A stretch of DNA of 64,000 nucleotides from Dama dama (GCF_033118175.1 NC_083694.1:33988108-34052107); one strand, 5' to 3'. Positions 45,001-55,357 are shown, counted from the stretch's first letter. Made by a program: numbers and translations. The notes: generated by a model from the letters alone, not told the origin.

Positions 45001-45904
45001 AAATTTTACTTAGGTTTTATTATTTTTTGGGCATGAGAGTCCTATATAACTAAGTCATAACTAGAAATAAAAGTCAGTTGTTATTCTTTAAAAATTGAAC
45101 TTCAAGTATTAGCAGGTTGCAACATGGAAAGATTTATGGAGAAAGAAAGACCTTTTCACCATCCTTCAAAGCATGCATATCAGCAGCCATATACTCCTCC
45201 AACTCTGTTTTCATTCACTGATTCATTCAACATATAAGCCATTGAGGCCCTAATCAGTGCCAAGCACTGTTTTAGGAACTGAAAACATACAAGCGAACAA
45301 GGCAGACAAAGTCCCTGCTTTCATAGAGCTTTTAATTCTCTTCTACTCTTTGAAAGAGTCAGTAAATAAATAAATGCAGAAGACAAATTCAGAGAGCAAT
45401 AAGTGTGCTAAAGACAATAAAACAGGATAAAAAATGGAGTTCCAAGGGTTGAGGAGCTGGTGATATGCTGCTTTGGTTGCAGTGTTGAGGGAAACTTCCC
45501 CAAGGAGGTAAAGGTAGGCTGAGGTCTGAACTCCGAAGAGAAGTTGGCAGTTTCTGGAGGAGGGGACAGCAAGCTCAAAGGCTTAAGGCTTCAATAAACC
45601 TGTTTCTGTTTAAGGAACAAGAAGCCCAGATGACTGCATCTCAGAGCTCAGGGACATGTGAGTGATATGAGCTCAGGGAGAGGCAGGGACAGTTCATGCA
45701 GCTTTGTAGGCCATGCACTAGGTCTGTATTTTATTCTCTGTGCTATTGGAAGCCATTCGTGTATTTTTAAGCAGTGAGTGGTGCAACCTGATTTAAGTTT
45801 GTAGATGATACTTTAGCAGCTTAGTAGAATGGGGCAAAAGAGAAACCAAGAATCAATCCTTACTGGAGTTTCAACGTTCATTGGAGTCATCTAGCAGAGA
45901 TGGT

Positions 45905-45949
45905 CGCAAAGAGTCAGACATGACTGAGCGACTAAGTAAAGCACAGCAC
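45905..45949 (+). mobile_element. 45-bp 5'-truncated BovB/BovA tail
   Basis: Only cgcaaagagtcagacatgac and the short tail to cacagcac are present. A perfect 12-bp target duplication, agcagagatggt, at 45893-45904 and 45950-45961 shows that it is a real insertion, not debris. Confidence 0.9.
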
Positions 45950-46138
45950 AGCAGAGATGGTGCAAGCTGGGTCAGGGTGGCAGCAGTGAAGCTGGGGAGA
46001 AGCAGACAGATTTAGGTTATATCTTGGAGGTAGACACAACTCAACTTGCTGATGGATTGAATACAGGAAGAGAGGAAATGAGAGGAACCGAAAATAATGC
46101 CTTCATTCTCAAGATTTGGGGCTTATGCATTTTAGTGC

Positions 46139-46769
46139 TTTCAATCTTTCCCTGCCTTCAATCTTTCCCAGCATCAGGGTCTTTTCCAACGAGTCAGTTC
46201 TTCACATCAGGTGGCCAAAGTATTGGAGCTTCAGCTTCAGCATCAGTCTTTCCGATGAATATTCAGGGTTGCTTTCCTTTAGGATTGACTAGTTTGAGCT
46301 CCATGCTGTCCAAAAGTGAAAGTGAAGTCGCTCAGTTGTGCCCGACTCTTTGCGACCCCATGGACTGTAGCCTACCAGGTTCCTCCGTCCATGGGATTTT
46401 CCAGGCAAGAATACTGGAGTGGGTTGCCATTTCCTTCTCCAGGAGATCCTCCCAACCCAGGGATTGAACCCAGGTCTCCTGCATTGTAGGCAGACACTTT
46501 ACTGTCTGAGCCACCAGGGAAGTCCTATGCTGTCCAAGGGACTCTCAAAAGTTTTCTCCAGAAGGCATCAATTCTTTAGCACTTTTTTTATTGTCCAGCC
46601 TTCAAAGACTGAAGGCAGGAGGAGAAGGGGATGATAGAGGATGAGATGGTTGGATGGCATCACTGACTCAATAGACATGAGTCTGAGCAAATTCGGAGAT
46701 GGTGAAGGACTAGGAAGCCTGGCGTGCTGCAGTCTGAGTTGCAGAGTCAGACACAACTGAGCAACTGAA
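46139..46769. mobile_element. Twin-primed (5'-inverted) BovB insertion
   Basis: The left part (46139-46313 and 46538-46595) is antisense BovB, and the right part (46600-46769) is sense BovB 3' end. Both meet at the same consensus point (tgaaggcagg). A perfect 11-bp target duplication, cattttagtgc, at 46128-46138 and 46770-46780 brackets the whole, so it is one insertion with an inverted 5' segment. A Bov-tA later entered the inverted part. Confidence 0.93.
46314..46526 (-). mobile_element. Bov-tA SINE inside twin-primed BovB
   Basis: Complete antisense SINE. An 11-bp target duplication, atgctgtccaa, is at 46303-46313 and 46527-46537 within the inverted BovB arm. Confidence 0.95.
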
Positions 46770-47273
46770 CATTTTAGTGCAGGGTAGAATCAATTCCCTG
46801 ATATGCAGGGAAAATGGGAGGAAAAAGCAGGTTAAGTAGAAAAGTTAAGGTGCTGAAGAAAAGCTTAAAATGCTTATAAAACAACCTAGTAGACAGATCA
46901 AAAACACAGTTGGATATACTGCCCTGGAGATCAATGGCATGGCCAGACAGTTAAAAGCACAGAGAAGATATTTAAAGATCCAAACTAGATAAGATTACTA
47001 AAGAGAAGGTGTTGATAAAGAAGAGATGGGGAGGGTGTAAAGAAGGGAACTAAAGGGTGAAAGTGAGAAAAGAGAGGGAAGAAAAGAGAGAGGAGGTTAA
47101 TATTTAGAGGTCTAATGGAAGAAAGGGGGAGTGGGTCCAGTGAACAAGATTGGCCATGTTCAGGGAGAAAACTCAGTCAATAAATTTACTGAAAGCAAAG
47201 GAAGAGAGTTTGTCGAGAATGAAGGACAACTGTGTAGGAAGCTGCCAAAAGGTCAAATAAAATACGGATAAAC

Positions 47274-47485
47274 AGACTTTCCTTGTCGTCCAGTGGCTAA
47301 GAATCCACCTTGCAATACAAGGGACACAGGTTCAATTCCTGGTTTTCAGGAAACTAAGATCCCACATGCCATGGGGCAACAAAACCTGTGTACCGCATCT
47401 ACCGAGTCTATGCACCACAAGGAAAGATCCTGTGTGCTGCAACTAAAACCCAACACAGCCAAATAAATAAATATCTTTTTTAAAG
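47274..47485 (+). mobile_element. CHR-2-type SINE inside L2
   Basis: Head agactttccttgtcgtccag, body tgtgtaccgcatctaccgag and end aaaacccaacacagccaaat with an (AAAT)n tail. Confidence 0.85.
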
Positions 47486-48019
47486 AATAGAATAGTGATT
47501 ATTGCATTTGGCAGGATAGAGGGTGCTGGTGACCTTGACAAGGGCAATTCCAGTGCAGGTTGGAAGATGAGGCTTTATTGGAGCTGGTTAAGGAGGTACA
47601 AGGAGGTGAGGAAATGGGCACATGAATTAAAGTCAGTTTTTTTTTTCTTTTCTGATGTCTTACCCAAAAGTATATGGGTGGTATATGAGATACACATTTA
47701 AGATGGAAAATAGAATTTGCATTCTGATATGGTCGCAGCCCCGTGAAAGGAAGACATTCCCCACCAAAGACAGATAAAGAGTGGTTGTAGGTGTCATTTC
47801 CTGAGGAAGCAGAGCAGCAAAGAGAGGTTGGTGCTTGATAAGAATGAGTATGCTTGAAGGAAAGGTGGAGGATGGGTACAGATGAAAGTGGAAGAAAGGC
47901 ATTCCTGTCAGATTGCTATGTATATGACCATGAACTCCTGTACCTCTCAGACCAAGGTTGAGAGCTGAACCTCACTGGACCAGTTTCTCCTTTTCATTTC
48001 ACTGCTGGCCCCGAGGGTT

Positions 48020-48274
48020 AACCATCTGCTTACTGAGTGGGTAACATTTTATAATGGAATAAGATAAAAATTGCTAACAAAACTGCAAGCAAGATGGTCA
48101 CACATCAGGCTCTGTTCCAGACTCTTGAGAACAAAATCCATAGACGTGCTAATGAACTGGATAGAGGGAGAGAAAATGGGAAGAATCAAGGTTAATGCCT
48201 GCATCAGTGTATAGTGATGACAAATAGACACCTGTTCTCATGAGCTTACATTCTAGTGAGAGGAGAGAGGGATA
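48020..48274 (-). mobile_element. L2 3' end, antisense (left part)
   Basis: acctgttctcatgagcttac and attctagtgagaggagagag are the reverse L2 3' pattern. It appears to continue after the L1 at 49099 (gagggttttgagaagaggaa, gatatgatctgttcactaag). Confidence 0.5.
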
Positions 48275-49098
48275 TGGTCTGTTAGTTTCAGGTGTATAGC
48301 ACAGAGTTACACACATGTAAATTTATAAATTTATAATTAAAAATATAAATTCGTATTATAAATACATAAGTATAATTACATATTTGTAAAAGTGTATATT
48401 TATATATATATGTGTGTTTAGATTCTTTTCCATTATAGGTTATTACAATACATTGAGTATAGTTCCCTGTGTGATGCAGTGAGTCCCTATTGGTTATCTA
48501 TTTTATATACTGTAGTGTGTATATGTTAATCCCAACTCCTAATTTATCCTGCCACCCTCTCTTTGCCCATTTGTAAGCATAAGTTTGTTTTATATGTCTG
48601 TAAGCCTATTTCTGTTTTGTATATAAGTGTCATTTTTAGATTTTTGTGTCATTTTTTTAGATTCACATATAAAAGATATCATATAATATTTGTCTTTGTC
48701 TGGCTTACCTCATTTAGTATGATAATTTGTAGGTCCATCCATGTTGCTACAAATGGATTATTTCATTCTTTTTAATGGCTGAGTAGTATTCCATTATATA
48801 AATTTGTCACATCTTCTTTATTGATTCACAGACATTTAGGTTGCATCCATGTCCAAACTCTTTTAAGTGGTGCTGCCGTGAACGTTGGGGTAAATGTGTA
48901 TTTTCCAATTATTCTTTTATTTAGATACATACCCAGGAATGGGATTGCTGGATCTCTATTTTTAGTTTTTTAAAGAACCTCCAGACTGTTTTCCATAGTA
49001 GCTGTACCAATTTACATCTCCACCAACAGTGTAGGAGGGTTCCCTTTTCTAAACACCCTCTCCAGCATTTATTGTTTGTAGACTTTTTGGTGATGGCT
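48275..49098 (-). mobile_element. L1 3' region, antisense
   Basis: Reverse complement of an L1MA-like 3' end: ggttatctattttatatact, taatggctgagtagtattcc, aatgggattgctggatctct and ccaccaacagtgtaggaggg. The L1 sits between two L2 blocks. It has no intact frame. Confidence 0.82.
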
Positions 49099-49239
49099 GT
49101 GAGGGTTTTGAGAAGAGGAATGATATGATCTGTTCACTAAGTTGGGGCCCCAGGAGAAGGTGAGGGTTTGCAAGCAAGAGAAAGAGAACCATGTGTCTCA
49201 TTGTGAGAATTTTCAAGTTCAGGGATCAGTGCAATATCC
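49099..49239 (-). mobile_element. L2, antisense (right part)
   Basis: Continuation of the L2 copy interrupted by the L1 at 48275-49098. High divergence. Confidence 0.45.
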
Positions 49240-49610
49240 AAGTAAAAATGCTCAGGGACTCCATGTTCCAAACGATATTCCATAGAGCTACAGGGCTGAT
49301 CTTTCTAAAAGGCAAATCGGATCAAGGAACTTTCCTGCTTCTAAACCTCTGCCATGCTTCCCATTGTCTACAGAGTAAGACCACATGCCTCTAACAAGAC
49401 ACAGAGTCAGTCCCTCACAATCTAGCCCTGGCCTATATTTGAAGGTCTCTTCCCTCCATTCCTTCCCTGGCACACTTTTCCCTCTGCCCATAATGCCCCT
49501 CTCTAAATACTTAACTCCTCATCCTCATGGCCTCAATCTATTTAATAATAACTTCCATGAAATCCCTGCACCCTCTCCCTGGGTCTCCCTTGGCCTCTGA
49601 GGCAAAACTA
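49240..49610 (+). mobile_element. L2 LINE 3' region, sense
   Basis: The order catgcttcccattgtctaca, gtcagtccctcacaatctag, cataatgcccctctctaaat and ttccatgaaatccctgcacc matches the L2 end of ORF2 and 3' UTR. Confidence 0.65.
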
Positions 49611-49769
49611 ACCTGTTGGTTCATAGGTCTGAGAGGCAGGCAGGGTCTATGTTGCAATGACCATGGGCTTTAGAATTTGACTAACCTGGGTTAAAACCTA
49701 AGTGCTTGCTTATTGTATATAACCTTAAGCATGTTATTTAATTTTCTACACTCAGTTTCTTATAAAGGT

Positions 49770-49980
49770 GGTGGTGGTTTAGTTGCTAAGTCGTGTCTGA
49801 TTCTTGTGACCCCATGGACTGTAGCCCACCAGACTCCTCTGTCCATGGGATGTTCCAGGCAAGAATACTGGAGTAGGTTGCCATTCCCTACCCCAGGGGA
49901 TCTTCCCAACCCAAGGATCCAACTGGGTCTCCTGCATTGCAGAAGGATTCTTTACTGACTGAGCCACCGGGGAAGTCCCA
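49770..49980 (-). mobile_element. Bov-tA SINE inside MIR, with long flanking duplication
   Basis: Antisense Bov-tA with reverse head gagccaccggggaagtccc. It is flanked by a 52/53-bp direct repeat of MIR sequence (49718-49769 and 49981-50033), much longer than usual. Confidence 0.92.
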
Positions 49981-50079
49981 TGTAATTTTAAACATGTTAT
50001 TTAATTTTTCTACACTCAGTTTCTTATAAAGGTATTAATATCTTTTATAGGGTTGGTGTCAAGCTTACAGTAGATAAGT

Positions 50080-50204
50080 GTGTGCTCGGTCATGTCCAAC
50101 TCTTTGTAACACCGTAGACTCTAGCCCTCCAGGCTTCTCTGTCCATGGGATTCTCCAGGTAAGAGTACGGGAATGGGTTGCCATTTCCTTCTCCAGGAGA
50201 TAAC
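50080..50204 (-). mobile_element. BovA fragment, antisense
   Basis: tcggtcatgtccaactcttt to gccatttccttctccaggag; the tRNA head is missing. Confidence 0.85.
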
Positions 50205-50254
50205 AAGTAAATCACTTAATATAGGAACAGGCACACAATAGATATTGAAAAAGT

Positions 50255-50380
50255 ATTATTCCCCTCTAGACCTCAGGTTCCTCCAGGGCAGAAAACATGT
50301 TTTATTTATATACATCCCATCATCAACTGGTCCCTGACACGCAAAAAAGGTACTTGACAGACATTAACCTGATTGAATAG
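50255..50380 (+). mobile_element. L2 3' tail
   Basis: ccagggcagaaaacatgttt, ctggtccctgacacgcaaaa and gacattaacctgattgaata follow the L2 terminal pattern. Confidence 0.5.
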
Positions 50381-51152
50381 GCCCTGTCTTCTCAGAAACA
50401 TTTGTTTCTTAGAGGTGCAGCATCTTAGAGGCCTGAGGGTAAGGGTAGTGATTCTAAAGCGGATTGTGGCACGTACATCCCCGTGGGGCTCGCATCAAGC
50501 CAGTCACATCCCCTCAGCAGCTGCAGGAGCCCTTGTTGTTTGTCTCTGGGGAACACTCAGCAGTCCTCTCCATGAACATTTTTCTCATTTCTCTTTGGAA
50601 CTTCTATCACGGCGTGCCACTTCTCTTTTCCCTCTCAGCAGTTCTCCCACTCCTCGCCCTGTTTGCTCTGTCTTCCTCCACCCCTTTCCACCACACACCA
50701 TATGGCTCTTCCTCGCCTGCCCTGAGTTCAGGCTTGCTAGCCTCCATAAGTTTCCCCAGAGCAACCTGGGCCCTCTGGATTGGCTGACTACCCCCTCCTG
50801 CTAGCAGCCCTGCTCTGAAGTTTATGTAAATGTCAACGCCATCCCTAAGGAGACTCATGACACTGAGAGAGTTCACTTCTGGGAACTCACTTCGCCAGTT
50901 ACCTTTGATGAGACAAGGGAGGGTGGAGCAGGTGGTGATCTTCCAAACACAACAAGGTCTTGTGTCTCAACCTAGAATATTGAGAAGCTTATAGGGCAGA
51001 TACAGGAAAAGGCTTTTTAACTCATTTTTTTCAACCTCCTCCAGGATCAATCAAATGAGGCAGCCCCAGTGCAGTGGATCAAGCATTGACTCCTCTAGAG
51101 TCACATGGACACAGGTTTGTGTCCCTGCTCTGCATCTTCCAAGTGGTGTCTT
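50381..51152. other. Stretch without recognised gene
   Basis: Moderately GC-rich. Overlapping frames at 50373-50804 and 50464-50787 in two phases show no recognisable protein features. No splice context is supported. Confidence 0.4.
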
Positions 51153-51165
51153 ACATGTGTTTCTT

Positions 51166-51458
51166 TTTTTTTAATTTAATTTAATATTTGGTTAGCTAGT
51201 TATTTGGCTGCACTGGGTCTTCATTGTAGTGCGTGGGCTTCTCAGTGAAGTGGTTTCTCTTGTTGAAGAGCCTAGGCTTTACGTGTATATCTTTAATAGC
51301 TGTGGTGCACTGGCTTATTTGCCCCACCACTTCAATAGTTGTGGTACACAGGCTTAGTTGTCCCCACGGCATGTGGGATCTTCCCAGACCAGGGATTAAA
51401 CCCCTTCCTCTGCACTGGAAGCATGGATTCTTAACCTCTGGACCATGAAGGAAGTGAC
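51166..51458 (-). mobile_element. CHR-2-type SINE, antisense
   Basis: Poly-T tail at the left, reverse body (gcactgggtcttcattgtag, ggcatgtgggatcttcccag) and reverse head (cttaacctctggaccatgaa). A perfect 13-bp target duplication, acatgtgtttctt, is at 51153-51165 and 51459-51471. Confidence 0.94.
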
Positions 51459-51484
51459 ACATGTGTTTCTTCAATTCTCTAAAC

Positions 51485-51690
51485 CTTCCTATAGCTCAGA
51501 TGGTAAAGAATCTGCTTGCAATGCAGGAGACCTGAATTCGATTTCTGGGTCAGGAAGATTTTCTGGAGAAGGCAATGGCAATCCACTCCAGTATTCTTGC
51601 CTGAAGAATCACATGGACAGAGGAACCTGGCAGGCTATAGTCCGTGGGATCGCAAAGAGTCAGACACGATTGAGCAACTAACAGTACTAC
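51485..51690 (+). mobile_element. Bov-tA SINE
   Basis: Head aaccttcctatagctcagat and body to cacgattgagcaactaac. The flanks gtttcttcaattctctaaa and gtttcttcatttgtaaa may be a decayed target duplication that overlaps that of the preceding CHR-2. Confidence 0.9.
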
Positions 51691-52339
51691 TACAAGTTTC
51701 TTCATTTGTAAAACTGAGATTCCAATATCTTACTCAGTGTTGTTGATACCAGGTGTATCATGTATCGATGCATGACAAATCAGCTCAAAAGTCAGTGGCT
51801 TAAAACAGCAATATCTGGTAGTCTAGTGGGCTTTGCAGGTAAGGAACTTAAGCAGTGGCCAAGCTGGGCTATTCTCACTTGAGGTCTCTCACAAGAGTGC
51901 AGTCAGTTGATGGTCAGAGCTGGAGTCATTTTGAAAGCTTCCTTATTCACATGTCTGCTGCCAGGGCTGGGAAGACAATCAGCAGAGGGTCTGGAGCTTC
52001 TGGGGCTCCCCCGGCATCTTCTCCCACCACCTGCGCCCTCCCCACCTGGCCCTCCAGCACACCCGTATTTCCTACATGGTAGATCAGGGCTCTGAAGGCA
52101 CATGTCCTGAGAGAGAAACAGGTGCATCTGCATCAGTTTTACTAATCTTGCCTTGAAAGTCCTATAGCATCACTTCCCACTGCCTTATATTCACCAGAAG
52201 GGAGCGGCCACTGCCAACCGTCATCAACAGGAGATGAATTAGACCCCTCTTCCTTTAGAAGGAGTGTCAAAAATTGTGGACATGCTTCAAAAAACACTAC
52301 AGCATATGAAATGCCTGATCTTCAATAGATGGTGGCAAT
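51691..52339. other. Stretch with probable ancient repeat
   Basis: No gene is supported. At 51765-52000, aaagtcagtggcttaaaaca and tgaggtctctcacaagagtg resemble an old mammalian dispersed repeat that I cannot name with confidence. Confidence 0.35.
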
Positions 52340-52717
52340 TTTTACTTTGTTTTTATTGAAGTATAGCTGATTTACAGTATTTTGTTAATTTCAGGTATAC
52401 AGCATAGTGATTCAGGGGGATTTTATAGATTATATTCCATAATAGGTTATTATAAGATATTATACATAATTCCCTATGCTATATAGTAAATCTTTGTTGC
52501 TTATCTATTTTGTATGTAGTAGCCTGTATTTGTTAATCCCATAATCCCAATTTGTCCCTCCCACCTTTCAATAACCAGAAATTTGTTTTCTGTCTGTGAG
52601 TCTGTTTCTCTTTTGCATATACTCTCATTTGTATTCTTTTTAAGATTCCACATATAGGTGATATTATACAGTATTTGTCTTCTCTGACTTATTTCACAAA
52701 GTATAATATTCTCTAAC

Positions 52718-53061
52718 CATCTCATCATCTGATGCCCTCTTCTTCTGCCCTCAATCTTTCCCAGGATTAGGGACTTTTCCAATGAGTAGACTATTCATAT
52801 CAGGAGGCCAAAATACTGGAGCTTCAGTCCTTCAATGAGCATCAGTCCTTCCAATGAGCACTTAGGGTTGATTTCCCTTAAGATTGTCTGGTTTGATCTC
52901 CATGCTGTCCAAAGGGCTCTCAGGAGTTTTCTCCAGCACCACTGATGTGATGGACATAAATTTGGGCAAACTGTGGGAGATGGTGAGCGACAGCGAGGCC
53001 TGGCATGCTGCAGTCCATGGGGTTGTGAAGAGTTAGACTCAACTGGGCAGCTGAACACCAC
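52718..53061. mobile_element. Second twin-primed BovB insertion, inside L1
   Basis: The left part (52718-52945) is antisense BovB (ccatctcatcatctgatgcc to gagttttctccagcaccac). The right part (52946-53061) is the sense 3' end (gatggacataaatttgggca, gagcgacagcgaggcctggc). Flanking 12-mers aatattctctaa (52706-52717) and aatattccttaa (53062-53073) are a target duplication with two mismatches. Confidence 0.85.
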
Positions 53062-53307
53062 AATATTCCTTAAGTCCATCCATGTTGCTGCAAATGGCAA
53101 AACTTTTTTTTCTTATGGCTGAGCATTATTCTATCACATATACCTGTATGTATGTACATAAATACACACATACACACACACATCATCTTAAGTCAATTGT
53201 ATGTTGTTGGGTACTTGGGTTGTTTCCATGTCTTGGTTATTGTAAATAACGCTGCTATGAATATCAGGGTGCACATGTCATTTCAATTAAATCTTTCATT
53301 TTTTCTG

Positions 53308-53347
53308 CATATGTACCTGGGAGTGTGATTGCTCCCAGGTACATATG
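53308..53347. repeat. Perfect inverted repeat, 16-bp arms, 8-base loop
   Basis: catatgtacctgggag at 53308-53323 and its exact complement ctcccaggtacatatg at 53332-53347, with loop tgtgattg. It lies inside the L1; the related L1 at 48275-49098 has no such right arm. Confidence 0.95.
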
Positions 53348-53790
53348 GTATCTCTATTTTTAGTTTTCTAAAGAACATCCATACTGTTCTCCATAGTGGC
53401 CATACCAGTTTACGTTCCCACCGACAGTAAGAGGGTTCCCTTTTCTCCACAACCTCTCCAGCATTTAATACGTACAGACTTTTTGATGATGGCCATTTTG
53501 ACTGGTGTGAGGAGATACATCTTTGTGGTTTTGATTTGCATTTCTCTATTATGTAGTGATGCTGAGCATCTTTTCATGTGTCTGTTGGCCATCACAGTTC
53601 GTCTTTGGAAAAATGTCTACCTAGGTCTTGTGCCCATTTTGTGACTGGGTCATTTGTTTTTTCGATAATGAGATGCATGAGCTGTTTGTATATTTTGGAT
53701 ACATTTGTCACACTGTTTGCAAATATTTACTCCTATTATAAGGTTGTATTTTTGTTTTATTAATAGTGATGGCTTCCTTTGCCTTTTCAT

Positions 53791-54517
53791 TTTACTTACC
53801 TTCCTCTATCTGTATGAATTCAGGAGAAGCAGTTAACCACTGTGGTTTCGAGGGGGTGTTTCTAGGTGGCAGGGTATCTGTGTAGACTGTGTGTGTCCAG
53901 TGTCTTTCTTGCAAGGGCTGGCCTCAATAAGGATGCCAGCCACAGCCTCCTCAGGACATGCTGGCTGTTATGTCCTTGGAAGAGGGTATGGTTGGTGTGG
54001 GGGAATCCAAAACCTGTGCACAGTGTGAGGGGGAAATCCCTCTCTGCTCTGTAGCATCACTGTCCCATCAGGGGCAGAGCTGCTCCCTGCATGTTGATGT
54101 AGAAGCCCTGAGGGCCAGGCTTAATCAGGCTCTGTTGCCCTTGAGCTGTGCCCTGCCCCAGAGGTAGTAGTTGCTGAAGCCAGTCAAGCTCATGCACTCA
54201 CAGAGGACCTGTATGCCACCCATACAGGCGTCCATGGTTCTGCTCAGAAGTAGCCCAAGGTTGCATGCTTTCTCCTGTTATTTAAGTCCCAGATCTAGTG
54301 CGAGGCTGTGGTGTGGAGTAGGCTGGGGTGTGGGGGGTGGGGGCAGGCAGGGCATTGTGGCTTCAGGCATTGGGGTGGGGTGCCACCAATGCAAGGCTCT
54401 CTCCATCCTGAGGGTTGGTAAACTAGCACAAGTTCACCCTTCATGAGAAGAGTCTAGGTTCTCCAGCCATTCTGCCTGTCCCAGCAGTTCTCCTAGCAAC
54501 CGTGGGGGCTGTCTCCC
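53791..54517. other. Stretch without recognised gene
   Basis: GC-rich in part, with a G-rich tract near 54318-54350. Frames at 53866-54446 show no family resemblance. Confidence 0.4.
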
Positions 54518-54719
54518 ACCTTGTGTCCCATTCTCTGCAACCCCGTGAACTGTAGCCTGCCAGGACTCCACTATCCATGGGATTCTCCAAGCAAGAATAC
54601 TGGACTGGGTTGCCATGTCCTTCTCCAGGGGATCTTCCCAACCCAAGGATCAAAACTGAGTCTTATGTTTCCTGCATTGGCAGGTGGGTTCTTAACCACT
54701 AGCACCACCTGGGAAGCCC
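54518..54719 (-). mobile_element. Bov-tA SINE, antisense
   Basis: The body gtcccattctctgcaacccc leads to reverse head accaccacctgggaagccc-like sequence at the right. Confidence 0.85.
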
Positions 54720-54733
54720 AATCAGCTGAGAAC

Positions 54734-55012
54734 ACTTTTTTTTTTTTTTTTTCTGGATAGAACCTCTATTATTTCAGAAATAAGCATCCTGAAGTGAGGT
54801 AGTTAAAACAGTTATTTCCGGATTACTGTAATAAATATTTGTCAATACACCAGCTATCTCAATAAACATATGCATTTCATTCATAAGAACTTACAAAAAT
54901 AACTCTTCTGGGTCAAATAAATTTACAAATGGTGCAAGATAATGGTCTATGGAAAAGGAAAATTCTGCTAGAGGAAACTCTAATGAAGCATTTTCTCCAT
55001 TACATTTGTGAT
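54734..55012 (-). pseudogene. Probable 5'-truncated retrocopy of an mRNA 3' end
   Basis: On the plus strand a T17 run (54736-54752) is followed by unique sequence to 55012; read on the minus strand this is a unique segment ending in poly-A. The 10-mers agctgagaac (54724-54733) and agccgagaac (55013-55022), with one mismatch, look like a target duplication. A minus-strand frame ending at 54891 reads CNGENASLEFPLAEFSFSID, then HYLAPFVNLFDPEELFL before a stop. The rest would be 3' UTR, with an AATAAT-like signal a short way before the tail. I do not recognise the parent gene, and the open frame could be chance. An unknown SINE or A-rich junk is the alternative. Confidence 0.5.
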
Positions 55013-55032
55013 AGCCGAGAACCTTTAACTTT

Positions 55033-55357
55033 GGGCTTCCGTGGTAGTTCAGCTGGTAAAGAATCCATGTGCAAAGCAGGAGACCCCCGTTCGATTCCTG
55101 GATTGAGAAGATCCCCTGGAGAAGGGATTGGCTACCCACTCCAGTATTTTGGGGCTTCCCTGGTGGCTCAGACAGTAAAGAATTCACCTGCAATGCAGGA
55201 GACTTGGATTCAATTCCTGGGTTGGGAAGATGCCCTGGAGGAGGGATGGCAACACACTCCAGTATTCTTGCCTGGAGAATCCCCATGGACAGACAAGCCT
55301 GGTGGACTGCAATCCATGGGGTTGCAAGGGGTTGGTCATGACAGAGCGACTAAGCAC
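55033..55357 (+). mobile_element. Long Bov-tA (tA3-like) SINE
   Basis: It has a first head (gggcttccgtggtagttcag), a partial body to ccactccagtattttgg, a second head (ggcttccctggtggctcaga) and a full body to gacagagcgactaagcacag. This is the same composite architecture as the antisense copy at 18866-19192. Confidence 0.9.

Larger units (their letters stand above)
45205..47920 (-). mobile_element. Long L2 LINE, antisense, with nested insertions
   Basis: The forward strand reads reverse L2 over about 2.7 kb: the 3' end (gattcattcaacatataagc, gcactgttttaggaactgaa, aggcagacaaagtccctgct), then the ORF2 region (ttgtaggccatgcactaggt, cttgctgatggattgaatac, ctggtgaccttgacaagggc). The last block is the complement of the part of ORF2 coding the reverse-transcriptase N-terminal region. 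It is interrupted by a 45-bp insertion, a BovB (46139-46769) and a CHR-2 (47274-47485). L2 is extinct in placental mammals; this copy is untranslatable. Confidence 0.82.
49648..50265 (+). mobile_element. MIR SINE, split twice by SINEs
   Basis: MIR blocks at 49648-49769 (gaccatgggctttagaattt, taaccttaagcatgttattt), 49981-50078 (taaaggtattaatatctttt) and 50205-50265 (aacaggcacacaatagatat). Insertions at 49770 and 50080 break it. Confidence 0.72.
52340..53790 (-). mobile_element. L1 3' region, antisense, split by BovB
   Basis: Reverse complement of an L1MA-like copy: ttattgaagtatagctgatt, gcatagtgattcaggggga and gattccacatataggtgata up to 52717. It resumes at 53062 with gtccatccatgttgctgcaa, gttctccatagtggccatac, tgatgatggccattttgact and gcatgagctgtttgtatatt. 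The ORF2 C-terminal frame is broken (minus frame 53410-53595 keeps MKRCSASLHNREMQIKTTKM). Confidence 0.85.

Noticed and set aside
50373..50876. Three overlapping frames of 89-143 residues in a GC-rich stretch
   Set aside because: Open in several phases at once as expected from base composition. No domain motif or consistent start context.
54891..55286. 131-residue minus-strand frame
   Set aside because: A fusion of translated Bov-tA sequence with the retrocopy fragment; only the part below 55013 could reflect a parent protein.
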